Shown here: positions 32,084-36,703 of the stretch, piece by piece
How positions within the stretch are numbered: the first letter of the stretch is position 1
Layout of the letters: every line of letters begins with the position of its first letter
The notes under the pieces: model-generated
What the model saw: only the letters and a program-made list of their open reading frames with translations
The model's database searches: none
Told to the model about the DNA's origin: nothing
From: Bacteroidota bacterium
GTDB lineage: Bacteria > Bacteroidota > Bacteroidia > Chitinophagales > Chitinophagaceae
DNA: 36,703 bases
Direction: 5' to 3'
NCBI GenBank assembly: GCA_013288285.1
Contig: JABDCE010000023.1
Coordinates: 1 to 36,703, forward strand
Translations under genes and position numbers: made by a program

Positions 32084-32467
32084 ATGACGATCAATCATTT
32101 TGTAAAAAGCACATTGGTATTTGCATTGCTGTTATCTGCCACCATGGTATTTGCCCAGGACGGACAAAACCAGAAAAAGACGCCTGAAGAAAGAGCCGCA
32201 AACCAAACAGCATGGATGCAGAAAAACCTGGGCCTGACAGGCGACCAGTTCACAAAAGTGCATGATATTATACTCGCCTCGGCTCGCAGCCAGGAGAACG
32301 TAAATACTGCGGCTGGTAACAACACGGGCGCACGGCAGAAAATAGCCAAAAACCGCGACGAACAGATAAAAAATGTTTTAACAGCCGACCAATACACAAA
32401 GTACCAGGCGCACGTAGAGGAAATGAAGCAGAAAATGATGGAGCGCCGGGGTAATATGGGGCAGTAG
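32084..32467 (+). CDS. Small periplasmic Spy/LTxxQ-like protein
   Basis: A 127-residue secreted helical protein: signal peptide (about 1-24, ending VFAQ), then KTPEERAANQTAWMQKNLGL and LTGDQFTKVHDIILAS, and later VLTADQYTKYQAHVEEMKQK. The two LT-x-x-Q/D-Q units recall the Spy/CpxP family of periplasmic chaperones and metal or stress sensors, in Bacteroidota often a short Glu/Gln/Lys-rich form. Function is not established. A hairpin lies 25 bp after the stop codon. Confidence 0.65.
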   Translation: MTINHFVKSTLVFALLLSATMVFAQDGQNQKKTPEERAANQTAWMQKNLGLTGDQFTKVHDIILASARSQENVNTAAGNNTGARQKIAKNRDEQIKNVLTADQYTKYQAHVEEMKQKMMERRGNMGQ

Positions 32468-32492
32468 GGTAGACACAGAATTGCATTCAAAT

Positions 32493-32526
32493 AAATAAGG
32501 ATCATCCATTTCGGGTGATCCTTATT
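32493..32526 (+). repeat. 34-bp direct repeat, copy 1 (hairpin/terminator-like)
   Basis: Identical over 34 bp to 33073-33106. It contains AAGGATCATCC paired with GGGTGATCCTT around ATTTC (one T-G wobble). Downstream, this copy is followed by ATTGATTATAG instead of a long T-run, so it is a weak terminator for the preceding Spy-like gene. Copies 1 and 2 bracket the toxin-antitoxin module. Confidence 0.85.
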
Positions 32527-32554
32527 GATTATAGTTTCTTTGCTGGAAACACTT

Positions 32555-32585
32555 TTGACAATAACTACATAATTCATTAAATTTG
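32555..32585 (+). promoter_or_regulatory. Promoter for the toxin-antitoxin operon
   Basis: TTG (32555-32557), a 20-bp spacer and TAAATTTG (32578-32585) form a full Bacteroidota promoter. The -7 box ends only 4 bp before the antitoxin ATG, so transcription would start at or within a few bases of the start codon, predicting a leaderless or nearly leaderless mRNA. Confidence 0.6.
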
Positions 32586-32589
32586 CATA

Positions 32590-32811
32590 ATGAGTACACT
32601 AACCGTTCAGCCGGATAATATGGATCAGGAAACAGCTATAAGATTGTTTCTGGACGCTTTGCATGTTAGCTACAAGACCAGCGAAAAGGATGTTGACGAA
32701 ACGGATTATCTCTCAGCGTCACCGGCAATGAAAGCTCATCTGGATAAAGCAGCAGAACAAGAGAAAAACAATGAAGGGGTTACCATTTCCTTAGATGATA
32801 TATGGAAGTGA
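32590..32811 (+). CDS. YefM/YafN-like antitoxin
   Basis: A 73-residue acidic protein MSTLTVQPDNMDQETAIRLF... ending ITISLDDIWK-like (VTISLDDIWK). Short antitoxins of this type (N-terminal TV-P-N-x-x-Q, C-terminal acidic tail ending DxxW/DLWK) usually precede YoeB or YafQ toxins in Bacteroidota; they bind and block the toxin and repress the operon. The toxin reading frame begins inside this gene at 32802, giving a 10-bp overlap. The antitoxin gene is intact although the toxin frame is broken. The promoter just upstream leaves almost no leader. Confidence 0.75.
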   Translation: MSTLTVQPDNMDQETAIRLFLDALHVSYKTSEKDVDETDYLSASPAMKAHLDKAAEQEKNNEGVTISLDDIWK

Positions 32812-33065
32812 TATTCATGCCAACTGCCCTGGAAGACTTAGCTTATTGGAAAAAGTCGGGTAGTATTATTATTCTTAAAAGAATCAGGCAGTTGATTGAA
32901 GCTATTCAACAAAATCCATTCGACGGCATTGGCAAGCCTGAAAGATTAAAACATAATTGGTCTGATTAGTGGTCAAGGCGTATAAATGAAGAGCATCGGA
33001 TTGTTTACAAATGTGAGCAAAACAAAATTACAGTTTACTCGCTCAGATACCATTACCAAAAGTGA
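32802..33065 (+). pseudogene. yoeB: YoeB-like mRNA interferase with in-frame TAG
   Basis: The frame opens with ATG at 32802, inside the antitoxin gene: MEVIFMPTALEDLAYWKKSG, a classical YoeB N-terminus. It runs through IGKPERLKHNWSD and then meets TAG at 32967-32969 (codon 56 of 88). The same frame continues without shift as WSRRINEEHRIVYKCEQNK and ITVYSLRYHYQK to a TGA at 33063. In YoeB the stop position is an aromatic or other hydrophobic residue before WSRR. The lost part holds the catalytic Arg (in SRR...EHR) and the terminal His-Tyr pair, so the truncated 55-residue product should be inactive. A single-base change such as TAT/TAC or TTG to TAG explains it. Sequencing error and stop readthrough are the alternatives. 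Confidence 0.85.
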
Positions 33066-33072
33066 TAAATAA

Positions 33073-33110
33073 AAATAAGGATCATCCATTTCGGGTGATC
33101 CTTATTTTTT
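33073..33110 (+). terminator. Terminator after the toxin frame; 34-bp direct repeat copy 2
   Basis: 33073-33106 repeats 32493-32526 exactly. Here the hairpin AAGGATCATCC/GGGTGATCCTT is followed by a run of seven T's (33104-33111 region), so it is a good rho-independent terminator of the toxin-antitoxin transcript, 7 bp past the toxin TGA. Confidence 0.8.
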
Positions 33111-33132
33111 TACCGATCAGTAATTTGTACAA

Positions 33133-33167
33133 GCAAAAATCCCTCCCAGTATAGACCGGAAGGGATT
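33133..33167 (-). terminator. Terminator of tRNA-Glu
   Basis: On the minus strand AATCCCTTCC pairs with GGGAGGGATT (33158-33167 with 33138-33147, one wobble) around a 10-base loop and is followed by TTTTTGC. It lies 16 bp past the tRNA-Glu 3' end. Confidence 0.7.
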
Positions 33168-33182
33168 CTTGTTTTTGTGTTG

Positions 33183-33254
33183 TAGCATGTACGGGAATCG
33201 AACCCGTCATTCCTCCGTGAAAGGGAGGCGTCTTAACCGATTGACCAACACGCC
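33183..33254 (-). tRNA. tRNA-Glu (anticodon TTC)
   Basis: On the minus strand the cloverleaf is acceptor GGCGTGT/ACATGCT (two G-T pairs), D-arm TTGGTCAATCGGTTAA, anticodon stem CCTCC/GGAGG with loop CTTTCAC (anticodon TTC) and T-arm ACGGG-TTCGATT-CCCGT. The discriminator is A and CCA is not encoded. It decodes GAA/GAG. A canonical promoter and a terminator enclose it. Confidence 0.95.
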
Positions 33255-33272
33255 AATCTTGTTTTGGGAGTG

Positions 33273-33302
33273 CAAAGATACATACCTATTTGTTCCCTTC
33301 AA
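33273..33302 (-). promoter_or_regulatory. Promoter of tRNA-Glu
   Basis: On the minus strand TTG (33302-33300), a 19-bp spacer and TATCTTTG (33280-33273) match the Bacteroidota promoter, placed 19 bp before the tRNA 5' end. Confidence 0.65.
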
Positions 33303-33327
33303 AATTTCAAGCCTATTTTTTTAACTA

Positions 33328-34104
33328 TTATGCTTCTACCGCTGCCGCCATGGCGGTTATTATTCCCAGGAACTCGCTGGCTTTCAGTGCGGCGCCGCCT
33401 ATAAGGCCGCCATCTACATCGGGGCACGCAAATAATTCAGCCGCGTTAGATGGTTTGCAACTGCCACCATAGAGTATGGCGGTGTCATTGGCTACCTCTG
33501 CTCCATAGTTTGCGGCCAGTACCTGGCGTATGTGTGCGTGCATGTCCTGTGCCTGCTGCGACGTGGCTGTGCGGCCGGTGCCTATGGCCCATATAGGCTC
33601 GTAGGCTATGGTTATATCGTTCATCTGCCGGTCGCCGAGGTGAAAGAGGCCTGCGCGCACCTGGCTTTCCACATAGGCGTTCTGGGTGCCGGCGTCGCGT
33701 ACTTCCAGTGGCTCTCCGCAGCAAAAAATCACTTTCATACCGTTCACCAGCGCCTGGTTTACTTTTTTGGCTACGGTGGCATCATCCTCTTTAAAATATT
33801 CCCTTCTTTCAGAGTGTCCCACTATCACATATTCCACTTCCGCGCTCTTGAGCATAGCGGCAGATATTTCGCCGGTATACGCGCCTGCCGTCTCGCTGTG
33901 GCAGTTCTGTGCGCCCAGGTGCACATCGGCCATGCCGGCCAGTTGTGCACTGGTCTGTGTCAGGTGTGTATAAGGCGGTGCAATTACTACCAGGTTATTT
34001 TCATTGAGCTGCGGCATGCCTTTGAACAGGTCATTGACCAGTTCAGCCCCCTCTATCAGGGTCAGGTTCATTTTCCAGTTTGCTGCTACTATTTTTTTAC
34101 GCAT
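33328..34104 (-). CDS. tpiA: Triosephosphate isomerase
   Basis: A 258-residue glycolytic TIM-barrel enzyme that interconverts dihydroxyacetone phosphate and glyceraldehyde-3-phosphate. Substrate-binding N9 and K11 (AANWKMN), catalytic H97 (VGHSERR) and E169 (AYEPIWAIGTG), and the phosphate-binding ILYGGS near the C-terminus are present. Length is normal (about 250). It lies 42 bp downstream of the GlmU-like gene on the same strand with no hairpin between, so the two are probably cotranscribed. No separate promoter is evident. Confidence 0.98.
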   Translation of the reverse strand: MRKKIVAANWKMNLTLIEGAELVNDLFKGMPQLNENNLVVIAPPYTHLTQTSAQLAGMADVHLGAQNCHSETAGAYTGEISAAMLKSAEVEYVIVGHSERREYFKEDDATVAKKVNQALVNGMKVIFCCGEPLEVRDAGTQNAYVESQVRAGLFHLGDRQMNDITIAYEPIWAIGTGRTATSQQAQDMHAHIRQVLAANYGAEVANDTAILYGGSCKPSNAAELFACPDVDGGLIGGAALKASEFLGIITAMAAAVEA

Positions 34105-34146
34105 AGTTCTGTGTTAAAGATCGTTAGTTATTAAAGTTCGTTTCGG

Positions 34147-35331
34147 TTATTTGTGGTTACGTTGTTTGAACAAATGCAGGTACATAGTCCGCTCATCTGC
34201 CGATAGCTCTATGTTTCTTCTGCCCATCATACGGTTGGCGGTTTCCATAGCTTTATCAAATTCATAGGTGACCATATTATCACTGCCTCCCCATGAGAAG
34301 GACGGAATATGTTTTTCAGGAAATCCGCCACCGAAAATATTGCATGATACCCCTACTACTGTTCCGGTATTGAACATGGTATTGATACCGCATTTCGAGT
34401 GGTCGGCCATCAGCAGCCCGCAAAAAGTAAGCCCGGTAGGTACCAGCTTATTGCTATGCTCGCTCCATATTTTCACTTCGTCATAGTTGTTCTTCAGGTT
34501 AGAGCAGTTGGTATCGGCTCCCAGGTTGCACCATTCGCCTATTACTGCATTGCCTAAGTAGCCGTCGTGGGACTTATTGCTATTGGCAAAAAATACCGCA
34601 TTGTTTATCTCGCCGCCTACTTTACAGCCCGGGCCTATAGTGGTGGCTCCATATATTTTGGCGCCCATTTTTATTACTGCATGGTTGCCTGTTGCCAGCG
34701 GTCCGCGTATCATTACCCCTTCCAGCACTTCGGTATCAGCGCCTATGTACACAGGCCCGGTAGTGGCATTGATGATGCAGCCGGCATAGATTTTCGCACC
34801 GTGTTCAATGAACAAATGTTCTTTACCAGATACGGTTACGCCATCGGGCAGGAGAGTGCTTTTTCGGCCTGCAGTTACCAAGTCAAAATCGTCTTTTATA
34901 GCCCGGTCGTTGAGTGAGAATATGTCCCAGGCGTTTTTCAGCGCATATACCTCTCCGTCAAAATCTTTCTCCCTTAATGAGACATTGTGCAGATGAAATT
35001 CGCTTATGGTCAGGTTGCCTTCTGCTATGCGCGCAGCTATTACTATTTCTCCCTTTACCAGTTTCTGTCCCTGTTGCAGGTTCAGGATAGCCTGTGCCAA
35101 CTGACTATTGCCAAATACGGCTCCGTTCACATAAACATTGTCGTGGCCGGCATGCGATGGAAATACTTTTTGCAGGTAAGCCTCAGTGAGTGATCCTGTT
35201 GTGGTACCGAGTAGCTTTTCCCAGCGCTCCCGCATGGTGAGTATACCACATCGTATATCGGCTACCGGGCGGGTATGTGTAAAGGGTAAGAGATGGGGGC
35301 GGGCAATGTCGTCAAAAAGAATATAATTCAT
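34147..35331 (-). CDS. GlmU-like putative sugar nucleotidyltransferase
   Basis: A 394-residue protein beginning MNYILFDDIARPHLLPFTHT followed by RPVADIRCGILTMRERW, the hallmark of the Bacteroidota GlmU-related family in which the usual LAAGxGTRM loop is absent. The central part is a divergent nucleotidyltransferase-like domain; the C-terminal half has many hexapeptide turns (GPVYIGADTEVLEGVMIRG, MGAKIYGATTIGPGCKVGGE, GEWCNLGADTNCSN), giving a left-handed beta-helix as in acetyltransferases. It likely makes or acylates a sugar nucleotide, but the first domain's activity is uncertain because the canonical loop is missing. Upstream of tpiA. Confidence 0.82.
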   Translation of the reverse strand: MNYILFDDIARPHLLPFTHTRPVADIRCGILTMRERWEKLLGTTTGSLTEAYLQKVFPSHAGHDNVYVNGAVFGNSQLAQAILNLQQGQKLVKGEIVIAARIAEGNLTISEFHLHNVSLREKDFDGEVYALKNAWDIFSLNDRAIKDDFDLVTAGRKSTLLPDGVTVSGKEHLFIEHGAKIYAGCIINATTGPVYIGADTEVLEGVMIRGPLATGNHAVIKMGAKIYGATTIGPGCKVGGEINNAVFFANSNKSHDGYLGNAVIGEWCNLGADTNCSNLKNNYDEVKIWSEHSNKLVPTGLTFCGLLMADHSKCGINTMFNTGTVVGVSCNIFGGGFPEKHIPSFSWGGSDNMVTYEFDKAMETANRMMGRRNIELSADERTMYLHLFKQRNHK

Positions 35332-35379
35332 AAGCTAACTGATAAAAGAACACCCTCTATACTACAGCAATTGCCACAT

Positions 35380-35411
35380 ACAAAAATCCCGACAAAAGTC
35401 GGGATTTTTCG
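35380..35411 (-). terminator. Terminator after rpmE2
   Basis: AAAAATCCCGAC (35382-35393) pairs with GTCGGGATTTTT (35398-35409) around AAAA; on the minus strand the stem is followed by a T-run, and it lies 23 bp past the rpmE2 stop codon. Confidence 0.85.
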
Positions 35412-35432
35412 TGCGTAATGCAAGTTTTATGA

Positions 35433-35684
35433 TTAAGCTTTCTTTTCGTAACGTTTTCTGAATTTTTCGATACGGCCCGCTGTATCCACAAACATAGATT
35501 TGCCGGTGTAGAAAGGATGCGAAGTATTTGAAATTTCCACCTTTACTATAGGGTACTCCTTACCATCTTCCCACATTACTTTTTCCTTTGTTGGCGCCGC
35601 AGAGCGGGTCAGGAACATAGTCTCGTTTGATGTGTCTTTGAATACTACCAGGCGGTAAGCTTCCGGATGAATGCCTTTTTTCAT
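35433..35684 (-). CDS. rpmE2: Type B 50S ribosomal protein L31
   Basis: An 83-residue ribosomal protein starting [20 protein letters not shown], with the L31 segments [27 protein letters not shown] and the C-terminal FRKRYEKKA. It has no Cys at all, so it is the zinc-free type B (RpmE2) form that replaces zinc-binding L31 when zinc is scarce, or serves as the only L31 in many Bacteroidota. I place the start at the ATG at 35684; the frame extends 23 codons further upstream but those residues are not part of the family and lie downstream of the promoter. A weak hairpin GCATGG/CCATGC (35700-35717) sits in the leader. Confidence 0.95.
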   Translation of the reverse strand: MKKGIHPEAYRLVVFKDTSNETMFLTRSAAPTKEKVMWEDGKEYPIVKVEISNTSHPFYTGKSMFVDTAGRIEKFRKRYEKKA

Positions 35685-35731
35685 TGTTTTATTTTTAATG
35701 CATGGGTTTTGCCATGCGTGAATTAAGGGTG

Positions 35732-35761
35732 CAAAGGTAAGGAAAATTACCAATTGAGCAA
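35732..35761 (-). promoter_or_regulatory. Promoter of rpmE2
   Basis: On the minus strand TTG (35761-35759), a 19-bp spacer and TACCTTTG (35739-35732) match the Bacteroidota promoter. Transcription would begin near 35727, about 43 bp before the ATG, confirming the shorter rpmE2 start. Confidence 0.65.
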
Positions 35762-35764
35762 AAT

Positions 35765-36298
35765 CTATTCCTTTACAAACTTCTTGATATCGCTTTCTGC
35801 TTCTTCTGCACGGTTATACTTGCCTACTATATTGCCCTTTGGGTCTATCAGGAACGCCTGCGGGATATACTGTAATCCGTAGATAGGGCAAGCTGCCGAA
35901 CGCCACTGTTGCGGGTTCAGATCGCTCATGTGGTCGGGCCAGGTAAGTCCGTCGTGTGCGATGGCATTTACCCAGTTCTCTTTTTGCATATCCAGTGAGA
36001 AGCTAACTACGGTAAATCCCTTCTTTGCGTCCTTGAATTTCTTTGAAGAATACTCTTTATACAAACGCACGAGGCCCGGATTTGACATACGGCATGGCCC
36101 GCACCACGATGCCCAGAAATCGAGCAGCACATAGGTTCCTTTATTGATCTCAGACAGTTTCAGCACCTTGCCTTCAGGGTTGGGAAACGCAAGCTCGGGG
36201 GCTTTTTGGCCTATTTTTATGGTTGTATTCTCATATTGCGCCGTGGCAGACACAAACATACCCAAAGCCAGGGTGAGCGTTGTCAGTATTTTTTTCAT
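35765..36298 (-). CDS. TlpA-like periplasmic thioredoxin-fold protein
   Basis: A 177-residue exported protein with signal peptide ([20 protein letters not shown]) and an AhpC/TSA-Redoxin type thioredoxin domain: [10 protein letters not shown] with C66 and C69, preceded by [17 protein letters not shown] and followed by [15 protein letters not shown] and [22 protein letters not shown]. It resembles TlpA/ResA/DUF4369-type proteins that keep periplasmic cysteines reduced, for instance for cytochrome c maturation. Which partner it serves is unknown. It lies between pyrD and rpmE2 on the same strand, 63 bp after pyrD's neighbour region on one side; rpmE2 has its own promoter. Confidence 0.92.
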   Translation of the reverse strand: MKKILTTLTLALGMFVSATAQYENTTIKIGQKAPELAFPNPEGKVLKLSEINKGTYVLLDFWASWCGPCRMSNPGLVRLYKEYSSKKFKDAKKGFTVVSFSLDMQKENWVNAIAHDGLTWPDHMSDLNPQQWRSAACPIYGLQYIPQAFLIDPKGNIVGKYNRAEEAESDIKKFVKE

Positions 36299-36361
36299 AT
36301 TGGTTTAAATATCTGGTAAATGTAAGTAAGAAACACAAATTATGCGCAAACAGCGCAGACT

Positions 36362-36703
36362 TTAGGACTTTTTTTTCATGATGCCCTTGCAGATGTTCTT
36401 TGCAATTCCCGGCCCTTCATAAATAAAGCCGGTATACACCTGTACCAGCGAAGCACCGGCATTCAGCTTTTCCAGCGCATCATCGGCAGTAGAAATACCT
36501 CCGGAAGCAATGATGGGTATCTCGCCGTTGCTGTGTGTATGTATATACCTGATCACTTCTGTGGCACGATGCCGGAGCGGTGCGCCACTCAATCCTCCGG
36601 CCCCTATATCTGTGATCTCGTTTGCAGGCGTGTTCAGTCCGGCCCGGCTGATGGTTGTATTGCTGGATACGATGCCGTGTAATTTTGTGCTGCGTATTAT
36701 TTC
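36362..36703 (-). CDS. pyrD: Dihydroorotate dehydrogenase (quinone), 3' part
   Basis: The frame is open to the window edge, so only the last 113 residues are visible. GIVSSNTTISRAGL, GAGGLSGAPLRHRA, the FMN-binding IIASGGIST and VQVYTGFIYEGPGIAKNI are the C-terminal signatures of class 2 dihydroorotate dehydrogenase, the membrane-associated enzyme of pyrimidine synthesis that passes electrons to quinone. An internal ATG (36592) falls in the middle of the family's conserved region and is not the start. The protein ends KGIMKKKS. Confidence 0.95.
   Translation of the reverse strand, partial: EIIRSTKLHGIVSSNTTISRAGLNTPANEITDIGAGGLSGAPLRHRATEVIRYIHTHSNGEIPIIASGGISTADDALEKLNAGASLVQVYTGFIYEGPGIAKNICKGIMKKKS

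Noticed and set aside
32967-32969. Possible recoding of TAG in the YoeB frame
   Set aside because: Other genes here end normally at TAG (for example 11258-11260 and 19519-19521), and no recoding signal is visible; a nonsense mutation is simpler.
1-36703. CRISPR arrays, full insertion sequences, integrases or phage structural genes
   Set aside because: No regularly spaced repeats with unique spacers, no transposase or recombinase motifs and no capsid or tail genes were found; only the lysin/holin pair and repeat remnants hint at mobile DNA.

Overview
The window looks like chromosomal DNA of a Bacteroidota bacterium, most likely a Chitinophagales/Chitinophagaceae-type organism. Support comes from four secreted proteins with C-terminal type A sorting domains of the type IX secretion system (T9SS), a DUF4249 lipoprotein, type B ribosomal protein L31, a bifunctional phosphoglucose/phosphomannose isomerase, a PqqB-like secreted metallo-hydrolase, and promoters of the Bacteroidota form TTG-N19/20-TAnnTTTG seen before purA, the tRNA-Glu gene, rpmE2 and a toxin-antitoxin operon. 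No Shine-Dalgarno pattern is evident, as is usual in this phylum.

Layout. 1-4111: the 3' end of a GNAT acetyltransferase, then a minus-strand block of PqqB-like hydrolase, trxB, DUF4249 lipoprotein and L,D-transpeptidase. 4112-5053: a roughly 0.9 kb non-coding stretch rich in repeats: two copies of a ~100 bp palindromic element, many 11-bp iterons, a 13-bp perfect hairpin and a 16-bp direct repeat. 5054-10981: an NHL-propeller T9SS protein, an SPFH protein, purA, a Lys/Asp-block protein overlapping pabB, and tRNA-Gln with its terminator. 11044-12125: small genes (two antitoxin-like ORFs facing each other, a His/Ala-rich protein and a disordered acidic protein). 12194-17134: phosphosugar isomerase divergent from yraN, an M1 aminopeptidase and an SDR oxidoreductase. 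17203-20716: an FG-GAP/T9SS protein convergent with a two-gene lysin/holin cassette. 21095-26520: a likely operon of a TMTC-like TPR membrane glycosyltransferase, two tandemly duplicated GT-C membrane proteins and a small DUF5808-like protein. 26598-32467: two more NHL/T9SS propeller proteins flanking an FAD monooxygenase, then a small periplasmic protein. 32555-33110: a YefM/YoeB-type toxin-antitoxin module whose toxin gene carries an in-frame stop, bracketed by two exact 34-bp copies of a hairpin. 33183-36703: tRNA-Glu, tpiA, a GlmU-like nucleotidyltransferase, rpmE2, a TlpA-like thioredoxin and the 3' end of pyrD, all on the minus strand.

Most genes are housekeeping or typical cell-envelope functions. 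The three NHL proteins each carry six repeats, enough for one complete propeller, and are paralogues. The TMTC/GT-C operon could supply protein O-glycosylation or envelope glycan assembly; that is inference. The most unusual material is the 4310-4790 repeat field, the broken YoeB toxin between duplicated hairpins, the stand-alone lysis cassette, the orphan antitoxin-like ORFs, and the low-complexity Lys/Asp gene that overlaps pabB by 52 bp.
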